Shown here: one piece after another, positions 46,481 to 57,594 of the stretch | Layout of the letters: every line of letters begins with the position of its first letter | Numbering within the stretch: the first letter of the stretch is position 1 | Source of the DNA: Coprinellus micaceus | Lineage: Eukaryota; Basidiomycota; Agaricomycetes; Agaricales; Psathyrellaceae | Length of the DNA: 64,000 nucleotides | Direction: 5' to 3' | Assembly (NCBI GenBank): GCA_951394405.1 | Contig: OX596344.1 | Coordinates: 1,426,001 to 1,490,000 of the forward strand | Position numbers and translations under genes: made by a program | Notes under the pieces: generated by a model | What the model saw: only the letters and a program-made list of their open reading frames with translations | The model's database searches: none | What the model was told of the DNA's origin: nothing

Positions 46481-47882
46481 ATGGTCGCTCTCGTTCAACG
46501 CCCCGCCCCCACCTTCAAGGCTGACGCCGTCACCGCTGGTCTCTTCGAGGAGATTTCTCTTGAGCAGTACAAGGGTCAATGGTATGCCACGCGTTGGGGA
46601 TATGCTAGGTGGCGAGTATTGACGTGGTTCGTTTGCATGAAGGGTGGTCCTCTTCTTCTACCCCATGTACGTGCTATCTCTTGTATATACCCCAGATCGT
46701 AAACTGAAATATGTTTTGAAGGGACTTCACCTTCGTCTGCCCAACGTGAGCTGTCGTTCATGACACAACTCCACTCGAACCAACTTACACTTTGCATAGC
46801 GAGATCCTTGCCTTCAATGATGCCCTTGACCAGTTCAAGGAGCTCAACACCGCCGTCCTCGGTACGTCTACCTCTGGCAGTGGTGGTGGGGAGTTTAAGT
46901 CGTGGTGGCATTTCGTTGCTGAAATTGGATGACTGTCAAATGGATTTCACGAATGGACGATGCGCGTCAGACGGTATTGGTCGGACCGCGGATCGCCTGC
47001 ACCGCCAGATGGTCTCCAGGTCCCGCGGAGTCCAAGCGATGGCCCGAGCACTCGGTTTGAACGGGGCTTTGAAGGCGGGTGCATCGCAGCGGTCAGCCGT
47101 GTCCAGGGGTCCTAACTGGCTCCACCTCGTCAAGTCCCTGGCCCTTCAGACCGTTGGTCGAACCGTGGATGGGCACCCTTTGTCCTGGTCGACTCGATCG
47201 GGTTCGGTCGGATCTCTCTGCTTGCCATGTCGGCAGCCGTGACAAACCCTGTCAGACCCTTGACGCGGTCCAGTCGAGCAGTCAAGTGGCCCTCACCACC
47301 ACCGAGCCCCCTTTCTACCGCCCCTAGTAATTTGGTTAACTCACACTTGCACTGTAGCTGTCTCGACCGACTCCAAGTACTCCCACTTTGCCTGGGCGAC
47401 CCAGTCGCGCAAGGAGGGCGGCCTCGGCCCTGACCTCGCCATCCCCCTCGTGGCCGACAGGAACATGCAAATCTCGCGTGACTACGGCGTCCTCCTCGAG
47501 GATGCTGGCATCGCTCTTCGTGGGCTCTTCATCATCGACCCTCAGGGTATCTTGAGGTGTGTATACACTTCTATGACGCGAAGCTGATGCTTCTTTCCCT
47601 TGACAAGAGTGTGAAGAATTAAACGTCTGATTTATCCTGAACAGGCAAATCACCGTCAACGACCTCCCCGTCGGTCGCTCGGTTGACGAGACCATCCGTC
47701 TGATCAAGGCCTTCCAGTTCACCGACAAGTACGGCGAGGTGTGCCCTGCCAACTGGACCGAGGGGTCCAAGACCATCAAGGCGGACCCTGTGAACAAGCT
47801 GGAGTACTTCGGTGCTGCCAACGCCAACGCCAACGGTGAGGCCAATGGTGCCCCCAGCCTAAAGCGTGCCCGCGTCGACTAA
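46481..47882 (+). CDS. TSA1: 2-Cys peroxiredoxin (TSA1/AhpC type)
   Basis: The start is ATG at 46481 in a CAAAATGG context. Exons: 46481-46581, 46643-46666, 46722-46745, 46800-46861, 47358 to about 47557, and a last one to the stop at 47882. The peroxidatic cysteine is in DFTFVCPTE and the resolving one in GEVCPANW, so this is a typical 2-Cys enzyme that reduces H2O2 and alkyl peroxides with thioredoxin. [15 protein letters not shown] and [15 protein letters not shown] fit the family. The tail has an Ala-Asn-Gly low-complexity run and a KRARVD end. Exons 2 and 3 are 24 nt each and encode VVLFFYPM and the CP-bearing segment. Intron 4 (46862-47357) is 496 nt, about ten times the others. Expected in the cytosol; likely strongly expressed given the TATA box and the codon use. 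Confidence 0.95.
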
Positions 47883-48754
47883 ATGCCTGTGTTTTGATTC
47901 CTGGTTCTTCTCTAGGTGCTGCTCAGTAGTGCGTCTTCAATTGGTTTTCTGGTTGGTTGAGGCTGATCCCCTCGGGGTTCTAGATTTTGAACATTCAATG
48001 GTATCCGCGTCCACATAATCTCCTCAACAACACGCATGGATACGGTCCAGGATACCCCCCATCTCCAGCCTTGGAATCGCCTTTCGTCGGAATGAGGAGG
48101 GATTATTTTTTCTTGCTCGATTTATAGAATATATAGAGACCACCTAGAGAGCTTGGAGTCGTCGACATTTGACACGGGCATATTAGCTACACACTAATCC
48201 TACCCATACTCACTTTTTATTATTTTCATCTCCGTGACACGAGCTCAGGGCTTGAGGGGTCTGCAACTAGCCAGTGCCCGTGGCGACAATATTTTGTTGG
48301 CAAAGAACCACTGTGGGTGCGACGCCAAGTCTTGCAACATTGCTGTGGGGGGTCTGCGGTGTAATCTCGGGGTGGTGACCAACCTACGCTGATCAGGACC
48401 GCTGATCCTGTTATCTTATCTAGACGCCCCGACGTCATCGTCCAGTGAGTACTTCTCTTCAGTCAAGAACCAGTCCTGATGCACTGATATTAGGCATCGC
48501 ACTTGGTCACGGGCGCTCTCCGTCGACTGGCACTCATTGAACGGACTTAGCACTTTCGCTGACTGAGCGACCTGCTTAGCAAGCTTGAATTACAATAGGG
48601 AAAGTTCGACGTTCGGGAGGCACATATAAAACCCTATTTCGCATCTCTTACTCGTTCGCAACATAGCGTCCATAACAGCCGATTGCCCCTCGCCTCTGAA
48701 TCACTAACACATTGACATCCGTGGACACAAGGGACAGTGACGGCACAGGCAACG
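47883..48754. other. Intergenic, peroxiredoxin 3' flank and dehydrogenase promoter
   Basis: About 870 bases without a supported gene. The TATA box for the next gene is at 48624-48630. Confidence 0.5.
48624..48630 (+). promoter_or_regulatory. TATA box of the dehydrogenase gene
   Basis: ATATAAA about 125 bases before the ATG at 48755. Confidence 0.5.
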
Positions 48755-50121
48755 ATGGACGCGCTGGTCACCGCGCCCGGGAACACCGCAATCGTAGCTT
48801 CCGTACCCATCCCACAAGCGGGGACGAATGAGATTCGGTATGTGCGCTATACTTCCTCGCGTGTAATCCAACAACTGATTGAAATGAAGCATCAAGGTCC
48901 ACTCAATCGCGCTCAACCCTGTCGACGCGCTGTATGCCATCACAACACAGGTCGACGCACCGGGAAGGGTGATCGGGAGCGACGTTGCTGGGTATATCGA
49001 CCAGGTTGGTGAAAATGTGCCAGAGGGGAAGTGGAGCGTTGGGGGTAGAGTGGCTGGCTTGCTTCAGGGAGGTACGCAGACACCATTACCCCCACTCACA
49101 CGGGAGGGAATGAATTATGACATACCCGGCTTTCTCCCAGCGACTTCAGCGAATGCCCGCCCCGGAGGCTTCGCCGCCTACGCCATCCTCGACGCGGATC
49201 TCGCGATACGGATCCCTGACGACGTCTCGTTCGACGAAGCTGCGACGGTACCCTTATGCGGCTTGACAGCCGCACAAGCTCTCTTCGACCGTCTCCGTCT
49301 CCCACCCCCGTTCGACTTCTCTGAGTCTCAGTTCAAGCCCTCCGAGGATAATGCTAAGCCAACACTCTTGATCTACTCTGCATCAACGTCCCTTGGGCTT
49401 TTCACGCTCGAACTAGCCCGGCTCCTCCGCACCCCGTCTGGAAGCCCTTATAATATTATCGCTACCGCCTCCCCGAAGCACCACGGAAAGCTCAAGGCAC
49501 TCGGTGCTCACGCCGTTTACGACTATAACGACGCAGCGTGGGCTGAGAAGGTGAAGGCCGAGTGGCCTCATGGCATCGACTATGCGGTCGATTGTATCAG
49601 CGAGGGACCGACAACCGGGACAATCTCGCAGCTGTTCAATACTAGGCCGAATGTTGAGAAGAGGATCGCGGTCATTAGGGCTGTTGCGTGGGATAAGGAG
49701 GGCGTGAGGAGTGATGTTAACCCGATGTATGGGGCGGTTTGGGAGGGCCTTGGCCATGAGATCGTCTATAATGGCACGTATCCCCTCGTTCCACCCTCTC
49801 CCTTGAATCGTCTTGGCCCGCCTGGTCGTACCGGAGCACTAACCCACTTAATTATTGATAGGTGGCGTTCTTGCGGCGCCCCCACATCTCCGCTCCCTGA
49901 CCGTGGCCTTCTACGACTGGCTGTCCGCAGGTGACCCCTCCAACATTAGAAAGCTCCCTATTTCTCCGAACCCGGTACGATTGATGTCGGGGGGATTGGA
50001 ACGCGTGCCGTTGGATGGGTTTGTTCTGCTCGGGGGAGGAGATATGCTGAGCAGGAAGAGTGAGAAGAGGGAGGAGTATATGAGGCCTATCTCTGGGGAA
50101 AAGCTCGTGTATAGAGTCTAG
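48755..50121 (+). CDS. Zinc-type alcohol dehydrogenase/enoyl reductase-like protein (MDR)
   Basis: Three exons (48755-48837, 48890-49773, 49862-50121) give 408 residues. The N-terminal GroES-like domain has RIKVHSIALNPVDALY and VIGSDVAGYIDQVG; the Rossmann part has LLIYSASTSLGLFTLELARL, a variant of the usual GxGxxG loop, then IIATASPKHHGKLKALGAHAVYDYND, a NADP-type binding strand pattern. The catalytic-zinc Cys/His ligands of true alcohol dehydrogenases are not visible, which fits the zinc-independent quinone- and enoyl-reductase branch common in fungi. The substrate is unknown. The second intron seems to use a GC donor (G|GCACGT) because the normal GT donor four bases downstream does not give the C-terminal frame. 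The C-terminus ends in KREEYMRPISGEKLVYRV, normal for the group. Confidence 0.85.
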
Positions 50122-50503
50122 GATTCCATTTTCAACAGGGTGCCAAACACATGTCGTGTCAACGATCTTTGGGCGCCTATTCCCCCGAATGTGCCTGAAA
50201 CCGAACCGGCTCCTGACACTTCCACTCGCTGGGGCCGCTTGTGAAGCCAGATGACTTTTTCGATGGACCTCTTGCTCAGCTTGCGCCCGTTTACCCTGAC
50301 TTGGCCGGTGGAACCCTCGCACAAGCTGCTCCTGCTCGCCATCAGGGCGTAGTACATCTAATTCACAGAAAACCAAAATCCCCCCATAGTCAGACAACGA
50401 AAATCTGACATCCTCACAACTTCACACTGCGCTCCAGGGGTATCTACAATTAGGAAGACTGGTTTCGAGTCTAACGTACTTCAGGAACGGCAATCATTCA
50501 ACA
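50122..50503. other. Convergent 3' region
   Basis: Terminators of the dehydrogenase and metallo-beta-lactamase genes. One copy of the repeated motif GGGCGCCTATT lies at 50171-50181. No gene. Confidence 0.5.
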
Positions 50504-51987
50504 TCAGTCCACAATCTCTGCCCACATTTCCCTCCCCGATTTCCCCTCTTCCCTCACGCCCTGAACCTCAATCCTGTGCCCCACCCCTGCAGGGACAATG
50601 CCTTCGCCCAGTGCAGACTCCAGAGCGAGCTTGGCCTTCCACCCAGTGCAGTGCATGGGGAGGATGTATGTTGGAGAGGGTCGGAGTGACCTCGAAAAGA
50701 AAGATACTGTCGGCTCGATGCGGGGGTACAGGTCGGCAGAGGCAAGGTGTAAACCACCAACAATCTGTACGAAGTGAAGTGGTGAGTAGAATCATGAGAT
50801 GGGTGCTCCTTTCTAGCTCAAACTGACCATATAAATTGGGCGCTTAAATGTCCTAACGGCATCTTTCGCAACATTCACGATTCCAGCGTGAGAGCAGCTA
50901 ATGCCGACCATTAATCCGGTGGGCAGTCATCGAGTCCATGAAGTGGAGGCACTTACGAGCTGAACACCACCAACCCCTTCCCTTGCACATCTACAGCGGC
51001 GTACCTCTCATCCATCAAGTGGGGCTCACTCTTCCACCGACCCTTCGCATTATCCCCCACCGGCCCAACCTCTTCTTCGCCCTCCTTCCGGTCGTACCCT
51101 TCCTCGCCCTCTTCTACCCACCTCACGCCTCCCAATAGCCCTCCTTCCCATTCTGTTACTCTGGGCACCTCTCCACTCACCCAGACCGTGTTCCCAGCGA
51201 CCGCGTGCCCGTCCTTTCGCTTCTCGAGTATACCTCCGGCGGCTTCGATAGCTTCAAAGGTGGGGTCGGGTGGCAACGTGCAGAGGACATGGTTGTGCTT
51301 GGGAGGAGGAGCGATCCCTCTCAGGTGTGGACGAGAAGGATGGACATCCACAATGCAAGGCTTCACCACATGCTTTGAGCCCGGGTTTCCTGCCTGGCCG
51401 CCCCCAGCATGGAACTCATGAAGCTTGTCATTCGAAGGAGGGGATAATGCTTCGACGGTGCCAGGTAGCGGGGGAAGTGTGCTTGAAGTCAGAGGCGGGG
51501 TGTCTACGCCGTCCCCGATGCACTTCTTTCTGAGGTCCAAGAACGATATGAGGCCCCCTGTATGATCAGAGTGCCAGTGAGATGTGACAACCCTATCGAT
51601 CGTGGTTATTGGAACCTGGAGCGCCTTGATATTGCGCACAAGAGACAACGCATCTGGGCCTGTGTCGAACAATGTTCGATAGCATTGCTTCGGTGTAGCG
51701 CTGCCGGATAGGTATCCTTCTCCTGGAGTTAAAGCCGGATCAGAGGGCTCGTCGACTTCTGTTTCAATAAGAGCTGCGAAGCCGTGAGCCCCGCAACAGA
51801 AGTCGTTGAAGTCAAGGACAGGGATCCCCCCTTTGTCGCTCGTCGTGTGCCGAGAATGAGGGATGTGTTGGTGCAGTTCGTGGGTAAAGCCTGGAGGAAG
51901 CTTCGTCATCCATTCGATATTGTTGTCGACGAGGAACCTGATGATCAGCTTTGAGACTCGTCTCAATGCGGCGCTGGGTTCAGCCAT
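50504..51987 (-). CDS. Metallo-beta-lactamase-fold hydrolase
   Basis: Three exons (51987-50957, 50897-50828, 50764-50504) give 453 residues. The first ATG in frame is at 51987 (MAEPSAALRR); the open frame continues upstream without another ATG. The fold's metal motif is SHWHSDHTGG (HxHxDH), preceded by FDTGPDALSLVRNIKAL; ACSHAG-type SSCSHAG and the LPMHCTGWKA segment near the C-terminus give the further metal ligands. FNDFCCGAHGFAALIET and GGVRW are typical of fungal and bacterial proteins annotated as 7,8-dihydropterin-6-methyl-aminobenzene phosphate synthase-like (MJ0301 type). The enzyme reaction in fungi is unknown. There are low-complexity insertions after the HxHxDH motif. I am sure of the fold and unsure of the substrate. 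Confidence 0.88.
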
Positions 51988-52302
51988 ACGGAAAGCGAGT
52001 GCTACTAGCAGTTCAGGGTGGTATGCGACCAGGATTAGGGGAAGAAGCAAAGCATATTTGATGGCGGGGGCTTGCTTATCTGTGCTGGACCCTGGGTGAG
52101 CGACCAGATTTGAGCTGATTCAAGGGCCGGGCATGGCGGCGGATAGGCTCTATTTTGAACTAAAGAGGCCTGTGCGCCTTACCCGAACCATATCGTAGTT
52201 TCAGGAATCCTTACTTAAGGGAAAGGTACCCTCGGTTATACAGTATACACACATCGTCCTTCCAAAGCATATCTTACAGGTCCGTTCTCGTAGTAAGGTC
52301 CG
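51988..52302. other. Short intergenic between metallo-hydrolase and C2H2 genes
   Basis: Promoter of the hydrolase and 3' flank of the zinc-finger gene. No gene is seen. Confidence 0.5.
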
Positions 52303-53986
52303 TCAAGGTCTTGGGTATCCGTTGATGATGGGTAATGAAGGCTCGTGCCCAAAATGCTGTCGCGAATGAGGATGTGGATGTGGATGCTCCCGATAATAGA
52401 GGCGCTCGTGCCTGCTGGGAGGAGGTGCGAAGTGCGAGTTTGGTTGAGGAAGGGGAGGCGGTGCGAAGTCGGATTGAGGAAGGTAATTTCGATTACTGAG
52501 GTGTTGAGATTGGTGTTGGGAAGAGTGGTGATTGGATGGTGCCGGGGGTAATGCCATAAGTCTATTGGCATCCTCCCTGAAGGAAATGTTAGCCTCGCCC
52601 AAACGAACATCATCACGACGCACCCAAATTGCGCCTTTAAGAACTGGTCAAGCGCCTCCTCTTTCAGCTCCTTCTCTCGCTTCGTCTCCGCCTTCATGAC
52701 CCTCAATTGCTCCAACAAATCCTCGTGTTGTTCTGTCGCATGGCGGTACTTGGCTTTCATGAGCAAGTACATCACCATTGCTGGGGTTCTCCCCATGACC
52801 AAGCCCGTTTCCGGGTTGAAGTGAGGTACGAGATGCTCGGGAAGAGTGTCAGAGGAACCGGAAGAGTACCCCTCCTCGTCAACATCGGCGTTGGGTGGCG
52901 ACCGCGACCTTCTCCGCTCGTGGTACCCATTTGTTGACCGGTGATGATGATGCTTGGTCGCTGCGTGTAACCTATTCAAATCGGGCATGAAGGGTTCGTC
53001 GAATGGGTCGGTCGATCCTCTCGAATTCTCATTTTCGCTTGCCATTGGAACAGCTGTCGCTGCAGTTGTCCCCGTTGATGGTGGTGGTGCCGGTTCGACC
53101 TTGAATGTGTTAAATCCTCCGCCACTGCTTCCTGGTGTCACCGTGAGCAATTGCCCCCCAAATCCATTGTGTGTAGACGAAGGCGATGGTGCTGCTGCTG
53201 TCACGGTTCCGGAGCCCGTTGGGGTATCTGCAGTCCCTGCTACAGCAGCAACACCGCGTTTGCGTTTGCGACTGCCACCTCCACGACCAGGCGGGGGAGG
53301 AGAAATATTGTGTTGCTGACGCATGTGCTTTGCAAGGGCGTCTGAACGGGTAAAGGCCTTGTCGCACTCTATCCCCAATTGTTGATTGACAGGTTGAAGT
53401 CACAGAACGAAGACGTAAGTCCAGAATCCAGTTCCACTGAGGGAAAAACTCACCAGTGACTGAGCAGATGAAAGGCTTTTCGCCCGTATGCGAGCGTATA
53501 TGAGAGACGAGCGCAAACCTCGAGGTTTGGGGCAGACCACGCCTATTACACGTTGCCCACTCGCAAGAATAGCTTGACTTGTGCATCCCAACATGATCTG
53601 CATTACGCATTCAGTAGGTGAAATAGGTAAGCTTGACGGGATCCGTGGACGTCGCAGTGATCTTTCGACGACCAAGCAGAACTCGAAGGAGGGTACTCAC
53701 TACCATGAATGTGTTCTACCAACTGCTGGAGATCGGAGAAAGGGATGTTGCAATCGTTCCAAAGGCATGTATCCGCGGTTGTGGGGGCAGCTGTTGTCGC
53801 GTTGGTTTCACCCTCTCGGGGTTGTTCTGGTAGAGGTATAGAGTGGGCGGGCGACCCTTGGATAGTCACGCTCTCGTCGTCGTCGGAAACAGACATGGCG
53901 GTCGTAGTCAGGTCGCGTCGCTGTCGTCTGAAGCCGACAAGGCGGCCGCCGCCATCATTTGGCACTGTTAGTGTCATGATCGCCAT
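52303..53986 (-). CDS. C2H2 zinc-finger protein, putative transcription or chromatin factor
   Basis: Four exons. The start is taken at ATG 53986 (MAIMTLTV); the frame is open a little further but without ATG. An acidic Ser/Asp region leads into finger 1 (CLWNDCN, LVEHIHDHVG), then a second finger, CEWATCNRRGLPQTSRFALV followed by SHIRSHTGEKPF, and a third, CSVTECDKAFTRSDALAKHM. After the fingers come a KRKR patch, Gly/Ser/Thr linkers, a long helix (KAKYRHATEQHEDLLEQL, likely coiled coil) and a His/Pro-rich tail that ends at 52303. The finger set is conserved across fungi; it recalls the fission yeast Iec1 (INO80 complex) type, which I offer only as a possibility. Introns of 45-110 nt split the fingers. 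Confidence 0.82.
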
Positions 53987-54191
53987 GTCATGAGTTCCAG
54001 GCGGCGTTACACAGGCGCCCACAACTGACTCCCGACCCTCCGACCCGCGATGTTAGAAGCACAGAAATTAGATATATATTAGACACAAGTATTGTATAGA
54101 CATTAATAGCCCACGGCATGCCGAGCGAGATATGATTACTTTTGAGCCACCATCTTTGTCAACCCACTAACCTCCTCCCCATGGGCCATCA

Positions 54192-57063
54192 CTAAGTAGT
54201 GCTCCGGCGAGGAATCCCCACTTCGGACATCTTCCGATGGTAGGTAGTATACGTGTGGGCGTATGCAGTGAGCGATCGCGGATGATTGGGCCCCTTTCTT
54301 GGTTCCCGCCCAAGTACTTCGAGACACCTGCGCGCCATAGCCGCATGTGAAGACGGACCGGCGAAAAGGCTCCCTGCCCGGGCCTCGTCTCGCAAGAGGT
54401 GACGGAGAGATGAAGAGAATGCCACATCGGTGATGTTGTCCATCGGGACGAAGGTTACTCCGCGTAGTCTGGCCAAGGCGTCTCGAATGGTGGAAATGGG
54501 AAGGGAAAGGAAGTCGGAAAGCTGACAGATGGTGAAGGGGACTTCCAATAGGCTTATCGTGGAGATGGTTCTATGAAAGTGGGGAAGGGGTTCCGAGAAC
54601 GTCAATAGTCGAATGTAAAGATCGTCGAGGGTAGTGTCGACTAGGGAGTCATCCGAAATCCCCTTGATGGACGGAGGTCGCCTAGCCTCTCTCTTGAGGT
54701 CGAGAGTGAAGTTCATGAAATGGCATGCGAATAATAGGGAACCCTCCTGAAGGTCGAAAAGGGACTGGAGGAGAGACTGAACGGGTTCCCATTTCCACGG
54801 GTCGAGCGAGGGCGATGTGTTCTGTGTTGCCAGGATAAAGGCCGTTTGCACGACGCTATGAATGTCGTTCCAGGAGGCCTTCTGCAATAGGTCGTTGACA
54901 ATGTCCGGCATGAGGCTTGTAAGAGGCTGGCGGGAGCTTGACGAAGAAAGGGATTGCAACGCTGCGGCAACGAGTTTGGTATGATCGGGGTCGATTCGGG
55001 CGTGGAGGGCTTGTCCGAGCATTGTCATCGACCAGCTAGCGTGTGGAAACCCGTGAGTGGCCTGGTCCATCGCTACTAGGACCGCCAGCACGATGTCCAC
55101 TGTGGTCGCGGAGAAGAGTTCCCGGAGCTTAGATAGAACTGCAGTTCTTTGAGCCCCATCTGCACCACTTCCCTCGCGAACTGTTCTGAGGAATGACTTT
55201 AGATGGGCCAGCGCATACTGGTGAGCATAGGCTGCAGCAGGCCGACAGAGGGGCCGCGAGACCAGCTCAAAGCAAGCATAGGCGATGCGCTCCTGGTGGA
55301 CCTGGGACGCGAAGAACCACCCAGACCGACTTTCGGTTTGTAGGAAGTCCCGTATTGGTGTGGGGAGGACGATTGGGTGGGCGTCATTGCCTGGAGGGCG
55401 AAAGATTAAGTCAAGGCTTGAGAGTGCCTTAGAGACGTCCGACACTTGGCCGGAAACTAGGTCGGCTACCTGCAGTGCAGAGAGTGGCTCCTCGGAGAGC
55501 ACAATAGTCGCGATGATGTCGAAGAAGTGTGGGTTATCCTGGCCGCGCGCGAAGGTCCTTCCATAGACTCTGTCACGAAGCGCTGTTGAGATGTAAAACC
55601 GCCCGGAGCGCACCTCTGTATGTAGAAAGTCGCGCAGGGAAGTATGGCAGATGGTGACTGGGGTCTGGTTGTCGCCTGGAACCTGCAGGATCGCGTGCAG
55701 GTTCACAAGGACCCGAACAACTTCGTAGGAGGGTACGCCAATGGAGCTGGCAATTCTAGACACAGATGGCGGCTCCAGGAATAGCATCATGGTGGAGATA
55801 ATGTCGAAGAAGTGGGGGAGGTTTTCGGATCGGGATAAGGTTTGAGTGTAGAAGCCGTCGAGGCCGGCGTCGATATCGAGCGCGAGGGGGAGCCTTTGCA
55901 TGGGCGTGAGGCCATCTTCGTTTGGACCCAGGATGAACTTAAGGATGGCCGACATGAATATGAGAGATCCACCAGCGTGTTCAGCCAGTGTTCGACGATC
56001 TTCCGGTGCCGGCCAGTTCTCGCCATATGCTTGAATGACGCGGTCGTGCTTCGCAGCAAGGGAGAACGTCGCGTCCGCAACAGCGGCCACGTCTTCGAAA
56101 GAGGTGTTGTCCACCAAGTTTAGCATGTACACTTGGTCAGATTGCAGTCGGGTTCGAAGGTGCTCCTCAATCCGACTTGTGATGAAGAAGCGAAGAGGTA
56201 CCCTCGGGTTCTTCTTGAAGAACAGCAGCATGTGTTCGATGAACATAGCTATTCCTTCGTGGTCGTCGCATTCGTCCAGTCCATCAAGGACAATGATGTA
56301 CGGGTTGTGAAGACGCGTTGACTTGCGAAAGTCGAGTCTGGTGGCTTTGACCAGCGGATCGTAGATCAAGCGCTGGAACTGGACGTCCACGGTGCAATTG
56401 GTAAGGAGGCCCGGGTGTGTCTTGAGCGCCTTTTCGATGTAGGGGACCGTCTCAGGAATTGCCGCTGCCAGTTGGCACGCCATTGTCGCTGCGAACCGGG
56501 CGAGGCTACTCCTATCTCCCGCACCACGGAAGAAGAAGAAGCTCCCTACTAGACGCTCCTTCTCCGCGTACCGCTCTGCGACTGCTTGGGAGAGGGACGA
56601 TTTGCCGCACCCAACGTAGCCGTGAATCCACATGACATGGCGGGCGCTGAGGAAGACGTTCTTGTCTGCCCAACCGTTGATCTTTTTGATGAACTCGTCC
56701 CGCGTTCCTGGAAGGCAGGTCGAATCTGGGGGCGACAACTTCCTATTTCGGGTGTAAGAAGCGTCAGGGATAGGCCTGAGGCAAGAGATAAGGTCTACGG
56801 TCGGGAAGTTGGTAAGCAAAATATTGCGCTTGGGCGAGGGACCTCTCACCTGTGTCTGTTGCACCATAATGATGGTTTACGATATTGTTCTGTTGGCCAA
56901 TGCGGAATCCATGGGCGCCAGTGTAGAAACTTCCTCCTAGATTGAATTGGGCGCTACCCTCAGGAGGGGGCGAGTCGCTGGGGGAGGTGGAACTTGTCGA
57001 CATAGGGGATGTGGGGGCAGGGGTCCTGGGTAGGTGATAGCTTTTTAAAGATCCTGATACCAT
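54192..57063 (-). CDS. NACHT-domain ATPase with repeated C-terminal helical units
   Basis: The first exon starts at ATG 57063 and encodes a Ser/Pro-rich leader and a short motif, GSFYTGAHGFRIGQQNN, followed by IVNHHYG. A 56-nt intron joins it to DLISCLRPIPDASYTRNRK and the large exon. The NACHT domain has HGYVGCGKSSLS (P-loop), YIIVLDGLDEC (Walker B) and RFFITSRIEEHL. Beyond it, a unit of about 90 residues occurs three times: it starts with LPHFFDI or LPHFHRT, contains a helix-turn-helix-like core and ends with LRDFLHTE, IRDFLQTE or LRHLLRDE. No WD40 or ankyrin repeats follow. The total is about 930 residues. The class (fungal STAND/NLR) is linked to self/non-self recognition; the role here is inferred only. 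A later ATG (MSTSST, about 57003) is possible. Confidence 0.87.
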
Positions 57064-57092
57064 TGAATCGGATGCAGTGACTCAGCAAGGAA

Positions 57093-57103
57093 AATAGGCG
57101 CCC
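57093..57103 (-). promoter_or_regulatory. GGGCGCYTATT motif upstream of NACHT gene 2
   Basis: Exact copy on the minus strand, 30 bases upstream of the start codon at 57063, in the same orientation as the gene. Confidence 0.4.
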
Positions 57104-57583
57104 GGAAGCTGTGCCCGCTTCGTCGTAAGCTTCGTGATGAAACGAGCCCGCTGAGGGGTCGGAAACGTAAGGGAATTTCAACTCTTCAAGCTGTGGCGGC
57201 ATTGGGAAACTTGCGCGGAACCTGCATACGGCCTACTCTGCACCGGGTTCTCGGCGCTTAATCTCACACTCTGGGCCTGGGCGGTGATGTTTGAATAGAT
57301 TACCATCGCAACCAACTTGAAGATAACACGAAACATGGGTCTAAATTTATCTTACCATCCCGCAGGCTACCACTTCTTATGCCTTGAAGGACCCACCTGT
57401 CCACACTAGCAGTTGGCCCAGAGCACCATCATCAATTTGATCAAAGATATCTACAACACCGGCCATACGCCTGGACCTGAGATGGAGGGGCTTCCGACCA
57501 ATGCAGTGGCTCGCCCAACCACAGTGGTGTGAATGTTGGGAGAGGGGGCCGGTCTGACAGGGGCATCCTAGTAGCTCCGCACA

Positions 57584-57594
57584 GGGCGCCTATT
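57584..57594 (+). promoter_or_regulatory. GGGCGCYTATT motif, distal copy
   Basis: Exact copy about 520 bases upstream of NACHT gene 2, on the opposite strand to the gene. Confidence 0.35.

Noticed and set aside
49852..50397. 181-codon minus-strand frame
   Set aside because: Antisense shadow of the last dehydrogenase exon and its 3' flank.
51987..52050. Longer N-terminus for the metallo-beta-lactamase protein with a hydrophobic leader
   Set aside because: The extended frame has no ATG; only TTG-type codons could start it, and the first ATG is at 51987.
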